A DNA stretch of 8,173 nt from Desulfobulbaceae bacterium UBA5628. GTDB taxonomy: Bacteria; Desulfobacterota; Desulfobulbia; Desulfobulbales; Desulfurivibrionaceae. Below, one piece after another: positions 1-5,639 of this stretch; the stretch's first letter is position 1; each line of letters begins with the position of its first letter. The stretch lies in the NCBI GenBank assembly GCA_002421565.1, contig DIKC01000003.1, positions 1 through 8,173 on the forward strand, in the 5' to 3' direction. The position numbers and the translations under genes were made by a program. The notes below the pieces were generated by a model, which had not been told where the DNA came from, searched no databases, and saw nothing but the letters and a program-made list of their open reading frames with translations.

Positions 1-353
1 CGCTTGCGGGTGCAGAAGCGGCAGTACATGGCGCATTGGGAATTGACCAGGAAGAGGGCGCGGTCGGCATACTTGTGAACCAGACCGGGCGCCGGGCTTA
101 AATTTTCCTCGTTTAAGGGGTCGGCCGGGCAGACCGGATCGGTCAGCTCCAGGGAATCGGGTACCGCCTGCCGCCAGATGGGATCGCCGGGCGCCTCGAT
201 CAGCCCCAGGTAATAAGAATTGATCCGCATCGGATAGCGGGCCGCCACCTGCATCAGCGGCGCCGGATCAATCCCGAAGCTCCGGGCCAACTCCTTCGGG
301 CTGGTAAGGCTACGGCCGAGCAACCGCTGCCAGTATGGATATTTTTGCCGCAT
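1..353 (-). CDS. KamA / lysine 2,3-aminomutase family radical SAM protein (N-terminal part, cut by window edge)
   Basis: I translated the minus strand from ATG 353-351; about 117 residues are visible and the gene runs off the left edge. The N-terminus (MRQKYPYWQRLL) leads into a helical segment, then RYPMRINSYYLGLI, GDPIWRQAVPD and SPAPGLVHKY, and finally CAMYCRFCTRKR. The last is the CxxxCxxC cluster motif of radical SAM enzymes in the form typical of the KamA family. Family members move amino groups on lysine or related residues using SAM, a [4Fe-4S] cluster and PLP; the substrate-specific and PLP-lysine parts lie outside the window, so lysine 2,3-aminomutase, EpmB-like or another KamA activity cannot be separated. 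A GGAAG sequence just upstream of the ATG can serve as ribosome binding site. An in-frame TTG at 371-369 is a less likely alternative, and an in-frame TGA lies further upstream. The start codon lies inside a decayed vapC copy (348-531). Confidence 0.9.
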   Translation of the reverse strand, partial: MRQKYPYWQRLLGRSLTSPKELARSFGIDPAPLMQVAARYPMRINSYYLGLIEAPGDPIWRQAVPDSLELTDPVCPADPLNEENLSPAPGLVHKYADRALFLVNSQCAMYCRFCTRK

Positions 354-456
354 CTTTTCTTCCGGGATTACCAAAAAGTATCGGTGCCGAAAAGGGCAAA
401 GGCCGGGTCAAGGGTGACCAGGGGGGAGAAATTCAAGCTCACTTTGGGCCGCAAGC
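348..456 (-). pseudogene. vapC 3' end remnant (PIN toxin fragment, frameshifted)
   Basis: This stretch aligns almost base for base with 5233-5340, the 3' end and downstream flank of the intact minus-strand PIN toxin gene. On the minus strand it encodes the toxin tail beginning LAAQSELEFLP. There a run of six G (plus strand) replaces five in the intact copy and shifts the frame into a TGA. After the shift the sequence again reads LVTLDPAFALFGTDTFW and a TAA stop, so the old end is still recognisable. The acidic DPDF of the intact copy has become DPAF. The N-terminal three quarters of the toxin and the whole antitoxin gene are missing. The fragment cannot make a PIN nuclease and now forms the leader region of the KamA-family gene. 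Confidence 0.88.
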
Positions 457-462
457 CTCCCG

Positions 463-531
463 ATCATTTTCAATATGACTAAGTCGTGTGACTAGGTCTA
501 GCAAGAAGATGTTTGTCGGTCAAGAATAATA
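463..531 (-). promoter_or_regulatory. Orphan toxin-antitoxin promoter and operators facing the KamA gene
   Basis: This is homologous to the promoter of the intact vapBC operon (5884-5950). On the minus strand, -35 TTGACC (523-518) is followed after 17 nt by TAGACC (500-495). Two operator-like repeats follow, at 487-499 and 474-486, containing GACCTAGTC and GACTTAGTC on the minus strand; the second is an unchanged GACT-T-AGTC palindrome. The module's coding part is deleted, so a transcript from here would run about 135 nt through the vapC remnant into the KamA gene. That it fires and is repressed by the intact VapBC complex is inference. Confidence 0.6.
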
Positions 532-716
532 GGAAGCGAATCTCAACACCAGGGGGCTCCGTTGCGAGCACTCCGAAAAAGTCGAGTCCGAATGGTGACG
601 GCGCTGATTCCGGCAGCGCGACAGCCTTGGAAAGCCGTACCGCCGGTGTTGGCATAGCCCTCAACCCATTTTCCCGGATTACGCCAAGGATAAGTTTCTC
701 CAAGGTGCTTCCCATG
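532..716. other. Unassigned intergenic stretch
   Basis: Together with the flanking remnant promoter and the following antitoxin promoter, this region separates the KamA gene from the plus-strand toxin-antitoxin pair. Short frames are open on both strands (for example 513-746 plus, 479-736 minus), but none has a convincing start with a ribosome binding site or a recognisable motif. One minus-strand frame contains YPWRNPGKWVEGYAN, which reads like real protein, so a decayed gene fragment is possible. I could not assign a family. Confidence 0.4.
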
Positions 717-774
717 TTGATTTTGAGAGAAAACATGCTACAGTGATATCAGGATGGTTCCATAAAATGATACC
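717..774 (+). promoter_or_regulatory. Possible promoter and operator of the RHH/PIN pair
   Basis: TTGATT (717-722) is followed after 16 nt by TACAGT (739-744), an acceptable sigma-70 type match. Downstream, an imperfect inverted repeat GGTTCCAT-AAA-ATGATACC (756-774; 6 of 8 positions pair) lies between the presumed start of transcription and the gene, where an RHH antitoxin would be expected to bind for autorepression. Neither element is strong on its own. Confidence 0.35.
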
Positions 775-794
775 ACCTTCTGGGGATACGCGAC

Positions 795-1055
795 ATGAAA
801 AACATGACTTTACGAGGGATTGACCCGCTGCTTTCCGAGCTGCTTGTGAAGACGGCGCAACGGCAGGGGAAAAGCATCAATCAATTTATTCTTGACACCG
901 TCAAGGAGCAGCTTGGTCTGCACAAAGGGAAGCGGCGATCGGGAGAGCATCACGACTTGGATCATCTCTTTGGCCGCTGGACGGACGAGGAATGGCGGCA
1001 GGTGCAAGGGAAAATTGACGCTGAAAGGCGAATTGATCCGGAATTGTGGTCGTGA
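795..1055 (+). CDS. Ribbon-helix-helix antitoxin (FitA/VapB-type)
   Basis: This 86-residue protein begins MKNMTLRGID, a short beta strand. Two helices follow (about residues 11-25 and 27-42, the second SINQFILDTVKEQL), which is the usual RHH DNA-binding fold of type II antitoxins. The charged C-terminal half (residues 43-86, with RWTDEEW near 61-67) is the expected toxin-wrapping tail. TGGGGA about ten bases upstream supports the ATG at 795; a second ATG at 804 is possible. Its stop overlaps the start of the PIN toxin gene (GTGA), the standard coupling that makes antitoxin first. By family it binds and blocks the toxin and represses its own operon. The exact subfamily (FitA versus VapB) is not certain. 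Confidence 0.87.
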   Translation: MKNMTLRGIDPLLSELLVKTAQRQGKSINQFILDTVKEQLGLHKGKRRSGEHHDLDHLFGRWTDEEWRQVQGKIDAERRIDPELWS

Positions 1056-1441
1056 GCAAGATTCTGATCGATACCAACATCTACTCTTCCGCCCTCCGAG
1101 GGATGCCCGATGTTGTGGCTATCCTGCGCAAGGCCGAACGGATTGCCGTCTCGTCGATCAGCATAGGCGAATTACTCTCAGGCTTCAAAGGCGGCACCAG
1201 AGAACAAAAAAACCGCGATGAGCTTGCCGAGTTTCTCGATGCTCCGCGGGTTGATGTCTTCCCGGTTGATGAAGGCACCGCCGAATTCTATGCAGCGATA
1301 CTGAACCAATTACGGCAGCAGGGACGGCCAATTCCGACCAACGATATCTGGATCGCTGCCGTAGCCCAGCAGCACGGTCTTGCCCTTTATTCCAACGATG
1401 CGCATTTTCAACAGATTGCCGGATTACTTTTGTGGGGATAG
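1052..1441 (+). CDS. vapC: PIN-domain toxin ribonuclease (VapC/FitB-type)
   Basis: I start this gene at GTG 1052, which overlaps the antitoxin stop by 4 nt and puts the canonical ILIDTNIY right at the N-terminus; a GTG at 1046 would add two residues. The 129-residue length is normal for the family. The four acidic PIN positions are visible: D7 in LIDTN, E40 in SIGELLSGF, D98 in TNDIWIAA and D116 in LYSNDAHF. Together these coordinate Mg2+ for RNA cleavage, so the toxin looks catalytically intact. Family members cleave tRNA or rRNA and slow growth when the antitoxin is lost. With the upstream RHH gene it forms a complete type II module. No clear intrinsic terminator follows it. Confidence 0.9.
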   Translation: MSKILIDTNIYSSALRGMPDVVAILRKAERIAVSSISIGELLSGFKGGTREQKNRDELAEFLDAPRVDVFPVDEGTAEFYAAILNQLRQQGRPIPTNDIWIAAVAQQHGLALYSNDAHFQQIAGLLLWG

Positions 1442-1492
1442 CTGTCCGGTTTTTCCCTCCTGACCATATTCATTCCGAGTGTGAAAAAATCT

Positions 1493-1519
1493 TAAAGTCC
1501 GGCCGGGGCTGGCCGATAT
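1493..1519 (+). promoter_or_regulatory. Sigma-28 (FliA) flagellar promoter
   Basis: TAAAGTCC (1493-1500), exactly 11 nt, then GCCGATAT (1512-1519). This matches the flagellar sigma-28 consensus TAAAGTTT-N11-GCCGATAA at 13 of 16 positions with the right spacing. It faces the flagellin gene. Transcription would start near 1526, giving a leader of about 200 nt. Late flagellar genes are normally driven by this sigma factor after hook completion. Confidence 0.87.
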
Positions 1520-1537
1520 GTATCTTGAAATCAATGT

Positions 1538-1566
1538 CCTCGTTTAAGAACCAATGCAAATCGAGG
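1538..1566 (+). other. Leader hairpin 1 in flagellin 5' UTR
   Basis: CCTCGTTT (1538-1545) can pair with AAATCGAGG (1558-1566) with one bulged base, just after the predicted transcription start. It may stabilise the 5' end of the mRNA. No specific role is evident. Confidence 0.3.
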
Positions 1567-1589
1567 TCACCAGGCCCCAAAGGAGGTGA

Positions 1590-1637
1590 ATGCCCAGACA
1601 GCGCGGCAAAACGGCAGGGATTGAATTTTTTAGTTAA
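1590..1637 (+). CDS. Possible 15-residue leader peptide in flagellin 5' UTR
   Basis: ATG at 1590 is preceded directly by AAAGGAGGTGA (1579-1589), a near-perfect anti-16S match, and opens a 15-codon frame (MPRQRGKTAGIEFFS) ending TAA at 1635. The gap between GGAGG and ATG is only 3 nt, shorter than optimal, so initiation may be weak. No family is recognisable. It lies inside the predicted flagellin transcript, upstream of the CsrA-type hairpin. Ribosome movement here could influence the leader structure, or the site may be only a ribosome docking or CsrA (GGA) site. Confidence 0.3.
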   Translation: MPRQRGKTAGIEFFS

Positions 1638-1647
1638 TTAAAACGGT

Positions 1648-1665
1648 GGGGGAACGGAATCCCCC
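1648..1665 (+). promoter_or_regulatory. CsrA-type hairpin with GGA loop in flagellin leader
   Basis: GGGGGA (1648-1653) pairs perfectly with TCCCCC (1660-1665) and presents the loop ACGGAA. CsrA/RsmA dimers prefer an ANGGA in a hairpin loop, so this is a good candidate high-affinity site. It lies about 60 nt upstream of the flagellin start. A second ACGGAGG (1709-1715) overlaps the ribosome binding site. The two-site layout resembles that of Bacillus hag, where CsrA represses flagellin translation until FliW removes it. CsrA itself is not in the window. Confidence 0.62.
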
Positions 1666-1689
1666 GGCAAGTGTCGGCAATGTTGCCGG
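1664..1689 (+). other. Alternative leader stem near the flagellin ribosome binding site
   Basis: CCGGCAA (1664-1670) can pair with TTGCCGG (1683-1689). A second copy, CGGCAA (1675-1680), lies between them and can compete for the same partner. The first stem shares two C residues with the 1648-1665 hairpin, so the structures are partly exclusive. This is only complementarity seen by eye. Confidence 0.35.
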
Positions 1690-1708
1690 CCAATCACTAA
1701 TCACATGG

Positions 1709-1715
1709 ACGGAGG
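1709..1715 (+). promoter_or_regulatory. Flagellin ribosome binding site overlapping a second GGA motif
   Basis: ACGGAGG ends 8 nt before ATG 1724 and fixes the start of the flagellin at MALRINTN. The ACGGA within it also matches the CsrA core motif. Confidence 0.8.
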
Positions 1716-1723
1716 AAACCACC

Positions 1724-4672
1724 ATGGCATTACGCATCAACACCAACATCGCGGCAATGAACGCCCACAAGAACATGATCAAGAATGACAGTGGCTTGTC
1801 GGCATCCCTCGAAAAACTCTCATCCGGTCTGCGGATCAACAAGGCCGCCGACGACGCCTCCGGCATGGCGATCGCCGACGCTTTGAAGTCCCAGGCCCTC
1901 GGCCTCGGTCAGGCAGTCCGGAACGCCAACGACGGTATCTCCATGGTGCAGACCGCGGACGGCGCCCTTGACGAATCGATCAACATCGTCAACACCATCA
2001 AGACCAAGGCGATCCAGGCGGCCCAGGACGGCCAGACCACCGAATCCCGTAAGGCGATCCAGTCGGACATCAACAAACTGCTGGAAGAGCTGGACATCAT
2101 CGCCAAGACCACCGCCTTCAACGGCCAGAAGCTGCTTTCCGGCAACTTCACCAACAAGGCCTTCCAGATCGGCGCTTATTCCCAGGAAACCGTGGGCATT
2201 TCCATTGCCTCCGGTGAATCCAGCAAGATCGGCCATGTTACCAACTCGGTGCTGAGCTTCAACAGCACCGGCACCGCCGAATTGTCGCTCTACAGCAATA
2301 TTCAGGACGCCACCTACAACCTGAACAGCATTGATATCCAGTACAACAACAGCCGGGAAAACAGCCTCGGCGCGGTGGCCGACGCGATCAACAAGCTTTC
2401 CGACGTATTGGGCGTTTCCGCCACCGCCGTGGTGCGCTCCACCACCGAGGAAGCGGTAGCCGCGGGCACCACCGACAATGATTTCAAAATCAACGGGGTA
2501 ACCATCGGCGAGGTTCAGGTGCAGAATAACGATTCCGACGGCTCCCTGGTCAAGGCGATCAACGGCAAGACCTCCGAGCACGGCGTTTACGCCAGCGTCG
2601 ATGCCGCCGGTAAACTTACCCTGACCTCCACCGACGGCCGGGCCATCGAACTCACCGGCGCCAGCCTTACCTTCGGCACCAACACCGGGGTCAACGCCGT
2701 CTTGGGCCAGACCAACATGTCCACCCTGGGCGTAATCAACCTGACCCAGACCGGTTCCGCCGAGGTGCAGGTGTATAACGGCGGTTCGGCCGGAGTTGCC
2801 ATCGCCACCGAGACAAATATCGAGGTTTCCGCCGATACTTCGGCAACCTCCGCCAGCTCCAGCCTGGCCGCCGGTTCCATTCTTGGCTCCAGCTCCTCCA
2901 TCAGCGCCGGCACGGTCTTCACCAACGCCATTGCCGTTGACGGGATTGCTGGCACCACCGGGGCGATCACCGCCGCTTCCGGCTCGGTGCTGCTGGAAGG
3001 CACCGTCCTGAATGCGCCAAGCTCCATCACCTCCGACATCCGGGTAGCGGAGATAGCCGGCACCAACGCGGATATGGTTTTGGGCGAAGGTTCGCAACTG
3101 GCGGCCGGTTCCATCCTTTACCGGGGAACCAACATCACCAGCAATGTCACCCTGAGCGCCGACACCGGCGTTATTGCCGGCGGCACCATCACCGTGGGCG
3201 GCGGCTCGGTGTTGAAAGACACCTCGGTGATCGGGGCCGGCACCACCTTCCAGGGCTTGCTCTCCGTTGCCGCTTACACCGAAACCGGCACCAGCACCCT
3301 GGGCGCCGGCACGGTTCTGGCGAATCTTTCAACGATCGAAGACGGCGCGATTTTCAGCACTGCTGACCGGGCGACGATTTCTGCCACTTCCAATGCGGTA
3401 CTGGATACGACCGACTGGAACGATAACGGCGACGGCACCTGGACCTTTGCCGGTTTAGGCGGCGTTGCTGACGCTGAACTGACCCTCTCCGGGGCGGTTA
3501 CCCTTGCCGATAACGCAACTATCGTGGTTGGTGGTGGCCAAACCGTTCTGGCGGCGGACACCAAGTTTGCCACCAATACGGTGCTGGCCGATGACGCCAC
3601 CCTCAATGCCGATGGTCTGGTGAGCGGCGGTAACATGGTTCTGGAAGTGGGCTCCAACATCATCAGCGGCAGTATGCTGGCCGCCAACAGTGTTGCCAGC
3701 GTCGCCAGTGGAGAGGACTTGACCATCTCGGCCGCGACCCTTTCCGCCAGCATGACCCTGTTGGCCGGCTCAACCATTAGGGACAATACTGTACTGGCGG
3801 CGGGTTCGGTCACCGCCGGCACCGATGACCTGACCACAATCGGAACCAACACCCTGACCGCATCCATGACCATCACCGCCGGCTCCACCATTATCGGCGG
3901 CTCCACCCTGGCCTCCGGTTCGTCGGCCGTTACCGACGACCTCGGAGTGTACACCGCCACCACCCTGAGCCGCACCCAGGTATTGAACAGCGGTTCGGTG
4001 ATCGGCGCCAACTCCGCCCTGGCTTCCGGCTCCACCTTCGGGGCTGATATTGTCCTGGGCGGCACCGAGGTGGTTTCCGCCGGAGCTACCATGAACCTGG
4101 CGGCCAACAGCATCCTCAAGGCCGGGAGTATTCTTGCCCAGGGGACGGTGCTGACCAACAGCGTTAAGGACAGCAGCGGCAATACCCACGCCGCCGGCAC
4201 CACCCTGACCAGCGATGTGACCCTGGGTGAGGATACCACCTTCCTGGTGGCCCAGGATATCAAGGGCGGTTCGAGCCTGGCGGCCGGCAGCACCCTGGCA
4301 GCCAACAGCTCCGGCGCCGGCCTTGCTTTTGGTTCGGTGGGCGATTCCACCATGACACGGCTCTCCGAGGTCAATGTTCTGACCCAGGAAGGCGCCCAGA
4401 TCGCCATCGCGGTGGCCGACTCGGCGTTGAAGGATCTGGACAAGGCGCGGGCCGATCTTGGTTCCGTTCAGAACCAGTTGACCTCCACCATCGCCAACCT
4501 TTCGGCGACCCGGGTCAACATCGCGGCCGCGGAATCCACCATCCGCGACGTTGACTTCGCGGAAGAGGCGGCCAACTTCAGCAAGATGCAGATTCTGAAC
4601 CAGGCCGGCAGCTTCGCCATGGCCCAGGCCAACGCCAGCAGCCAGACCGTTCTGAGCCTGCTCCAGGGTTAA
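1724..4672 (+). CDS. fliC: Giant flagellin with long repeat-rich central insert
   Basis: This 982-residue filament protein is about twice the usual flagellin length. The start is fixed by the GGAGG site and the canonical MALRINTNIAAMNA; upstream in-frame codons are leader. Residues 1 to about 175 are the D0/D1 N-terminal helices (LSSGLRINKAADDASGMAIAD, FNGQKLLSG, FQIGA at 147-151). Residues about 250-310 hold a flagellin IN-type motif (FKINGVTIGEV). Residues about 360-866 are a Ser/Thr/Gly/Ala-rich insert of degenerate hexads, such as LKAGSI-LAQGTV (798-809) and LAAGST-LAANSS (852-863), like the [LIV]-G-x-x-[ST]-x pattern of left-handed beta helices. Residues 877-982 are the D1/D0 C-terminus, ending in NQAGSFAMAQANASSQTVLSLLQG-type heptads. 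The ends polymerise and are exported by the flagellar secretion system; the insert should form surface-exposed D2/D3-like material. The D0/D1 ends read like Campylobacterota flagellins. It is a single-gene unit with its own promoter and terminator. Confidence 0.95.
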   Translation: MALRINTNIAAMNAHKNMIKNDSGLSASLEKLSSGLRINKAADDASGMAIADALKSQALGLGQAVRNANDGISMVQTADGALDESINIVNTIKTKAIQAAQDGQTTESRKAIQSDINKLLEELDIIAKTTAFNGQKLLSGNFTNKAFQIGAYSQETVGISIASGESSKIGHVTNSVLSFNSTGTAELSLYSNIQDATYNLNSIDIQYNNSRENSLGAVADAINKLSDVLGVSATAVVRSTTEEAVAAGTTDNDFKINGVTIGEVQVQNNDSDGSLVKAINGKTSEHGVYASVDAAGKLTLTSTDGRAIELTGASLTFGTNTGVNAVLGQTNMSTLGVINLTQTGSAEVQVYNGGSAGVAIATETNIEVSADTSATSASSSLAAGSILGSSSSISAGTVFTNAIAVDGIAGTTGAITAASGSVLLEGTVLNAPSSITSDIRVAEIAGTNADMVLGEGSQLAAGSILYRGTNITSNVTLSADTGVIAGGTITVGGGSVLKDTSVIGAGTTFQGLLSVAAYTETGTSTLGAGTVLANLSTIEDGAIFSTADRATISATSNAVLDTTDWNDNGDGTWTFAGLGGVADAELTLSGAVTLADNATIVVGGGQTVLAADTKFATNTVLADDATLNADGLVSGGNMVLEVGSNIISGSMLAANSVASVASGEDLTISAATLSASMTLLAGSTIRDNTVLAAGSVTAGTDDLTTIGTNTLTASMTITAGSTIIGGSTLASGSSAVTDDLGVYTATTLSRTQVLNSGSVIGANSALASGSTFGADIVLGGTEVVSAGATMNLAANSILKAGSILAQGTVLTNSVKDSSGNTHAAGTTLTSDVTLGEDTTFLVAQDIKGGSSLAAGSTLAANSSGAGLAFGSVGDSTMTRLSEVNVLTQEGAQIAIAVADSALKDLDKARADLGSVQNQLTSTIANLSATRVNIAAAESTIRDVDFAEEAANFSKMQILNQAGSFAMAQANASSQTVLSLLQG

Positions 4673-4694
4673 TCTCAACCGGGGACCGACCGGG

Positions 4695-4725
4695 ATCGGG
4701 GACGGATTTCAAATCCGTCCCCGAT
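4695..4725 (+). terminator. Strong hairpin after the flagellin gene
   Basis: ATCGGGGACGGATT pairs perfectly with AATCCGTCCCCGAT around a TCA loop (14 bp), 22 nt after the flagellin stop. No T-tract follows, so it may protect the mRNA 3' end rather than terminate by itself. The flanking CCCCGATCCC (4728-4737) offers an alternative partner for the left arm. Confidence 0.6.
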
Positions 4726-4768
4726 TTCCCCGATCCCCGCCGCCCCAAACATCAACCAACCTCAACCA

Positions 4769-4810
4769 GGGGGCGACGACCGACAACGGTCGCCGCCCCC
4801 TTTTATTTTA
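4769..4810 (+). terminator. Rho-independent terminator of the flagellin gene
   Basis: GGGGGCG-A-CGACCG pairs with CGGTCG-C-CGCCCCC (13 pairs, one A-C mismatch) around an ACAA loop and is followed at once by TTTTATTTTA. This is a textbook intrinsic terminator on the plus strand, about 100 nt beyond the flagellin stop. Confidence 0.9.
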
Positions 4811-4835
4811 GCCCCCGCCATGCTATACATTAAAA

Positions 4836-4970
4836 ATGAATATTTTCTTGTCTCGTCACGCCCGACGCAGGATGAAATTGTACGGCTATCCCGTCAAGGT
4901 GGTTTTCGTGGTTGAAGGCGATGGGGTGACGGTGGTCACCAGCTACCCGTTGAAAAAGGGGAGAGCATAA
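4836..4970 (+). pseudogene. Internally deleted DUF4258-type small protein gene
   Basis: The 44-codon frame starts at ATG 4836 and reads MNIFLSRHARRRMKLYG, then YPVKVVFVVEGDGVTVVTSY and PLKKGRA. From memory of the family, DUF4258-like proteins begin with SxHARRRxKLY and end with a VVF..E...TVVT.YPLKKGR strand pair, with about 25-30 residues of helix and linker between. Here both ends are present but the middle is missing, in frame. The stop overlaps the start of the DUF2283 gene by one base (TAATG), the arrangement expected of an intact DUF4258/DUF2283 pair. TGCTATACAT at 4821-4830 resembles an extended -10 element, which would give an almost leaderless mRNA. Whether the shortened protein folds or acts is unknown; it may be simply decayed. 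These pairs are often regarded as toxin-antitoxin-like, but that role is not shown here. Confidence 0.6.
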
Positions 4971-5227
4971 TGAACGTCTATTATGATGACGAAGTTGACG
5001 CGCTTTACCTGAAGCTTGGCGAAGAACTCCCGGACGGAGTTGTCGAGTTGAGCGACGGGGTAGGGCTTGATACCACCACGGACGGCAAACTGGTGGGTAT
5101 CGAAATTCTCAACGCCTCCCGCAAAATCGATTTGACCACCATTTTATCCTATCAACTCGAACTGGAAGACCCGGCCCGCATCATCCGCCCCGGAAAACCT
5201 CCGGCCTCCCTGCTCGAAGAGTTGTAA
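4970..5227 (+). CDS. DUF2283 family protein
   Basis: This 85-residue protein has the family signature: an N-terminal VYYDDEVDALYLKLG, then ELSDGVGLDTTTDGKLVGIEIL and NASRKID, as in the many DUF2283 proteins of bacteria and archaea. GGGGAG upstream (4959-4964) supports ATG 4970. DUF2283 genes commonly follow a DUF4258-type gene and the two are proposed to act as a pair; here the upstream partner is internally deleted, so this may be an orphan survivor. No enzymatic motif is visible. It converges on the minus-strand PIN toxin gene with a gap of about 25 bp. The C-terminus is Pro/Leu-rich and unremarkable. Confidence 0.87.
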   Translation: MNVYYDDEVDALYLKLGEELPDGVVELSDGVGLDTTTDGKLVGIEILNASRKIDLTTILSYQLELEDPARIIRPGKPPASLLEEL

Positions 5228-5252
5228 TCATTCCGCATCTTTTTTCCCGGGA

Positions 5253-5639
5253 TCACCAAAAAGTATCGGTGCCGAAAAGGGCAAAGTCTGGGTCAAGGGT
5301 GACCAGGGGGAGGAATTCAAGCTCGCTTTGGGCCGCGAGCATTCGGTCAAAAGGATCGCGATGGGCCAGGCTGTAACCTCCAGCCCGTAAACTATGCAGG
5401 TAATTGACCGGCAGATGCGAAAATCCGTCGGCGGCCACCAACTCGCCGAAACGGCCGGACAGATCAGGAAGATCATCGAGTTTCCCGAGCCGTTGCTTGG
5501 TGGCAATTTCCCAGGCGCTGGCAGCGCTTACAAAAATTTCATGCTCTTCACTCAAGATGGCTTCCCGCGCCGCTGGTGACAATTTGGGGTCATCGGTAAA
5601 CCACCACAGCAAGGCATGGGTATCGAGCAGAAGTTTCAT
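5253..5639 (-). CDS. vapC: PIN-domain toxin VapC (partner of Phd/YefM antitoxin)
   Basis: This 128-residue PIN toxin on the minus strand starts at ATG 5639-5637, overlapping the antitoxin stop by 4 nt (ATGA). Motifs in order are LLLDTHALLWW (D6), SAWEIATK (E44), HRDPFDRMLAAQ (D95, D98) and LVTLDPDF (D116, D118). These are the acidic metal-binding positions of the COG3744-type PIN toxins that pair with Phd-like antitoxins. Length and motifs are complete, so it is probably an active Mg2+-dependent ribonuclease held in check by the upstream gene. Its last 29 codons and 3' flank are duplicated at 348-456 as a frameshifted remnant. The gene converges with the DUF2283 gene. Confidence 0.93.
   Translation of the reverse strand: MKLLLDTHALLWWFTDDPKLSPAAREAILSEEHEIFVSAASAWEIATKQRLGKLDDLPDLSGRFGELVAADGFSHLPVNYLHSLRAGGYSLAHRDPFDRMLAAQSELEFLPLVTLDPDFALFGTDTFW

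Noticed and set aside
348..531. Insertion sequence or transposon as carrier of the duplicated module
   Set aside because: No terminal inverted repeats, transposase or target duplication could be seen at either copy.
479..746. Overlapping small open frames on both strands
   Set aside because: No convincing ribosome binding site or family motif; one begins within the remnant operator region.
1442..1723. Sigma-54 promoter for the flagellin
   Set aside because: No GG-N10-GC spacing with a TGGCAC/TTGC context was found, whereas a close sigma-28 match is present.
1820..4678. Long open frames antisense to the flagellin (about 300-425 codons)
   Set aside because: They arise from the GC-rich, repetitive, low-complexity coding sequence on the other strand; they have no recognisable motifs and overlap a certain gene.
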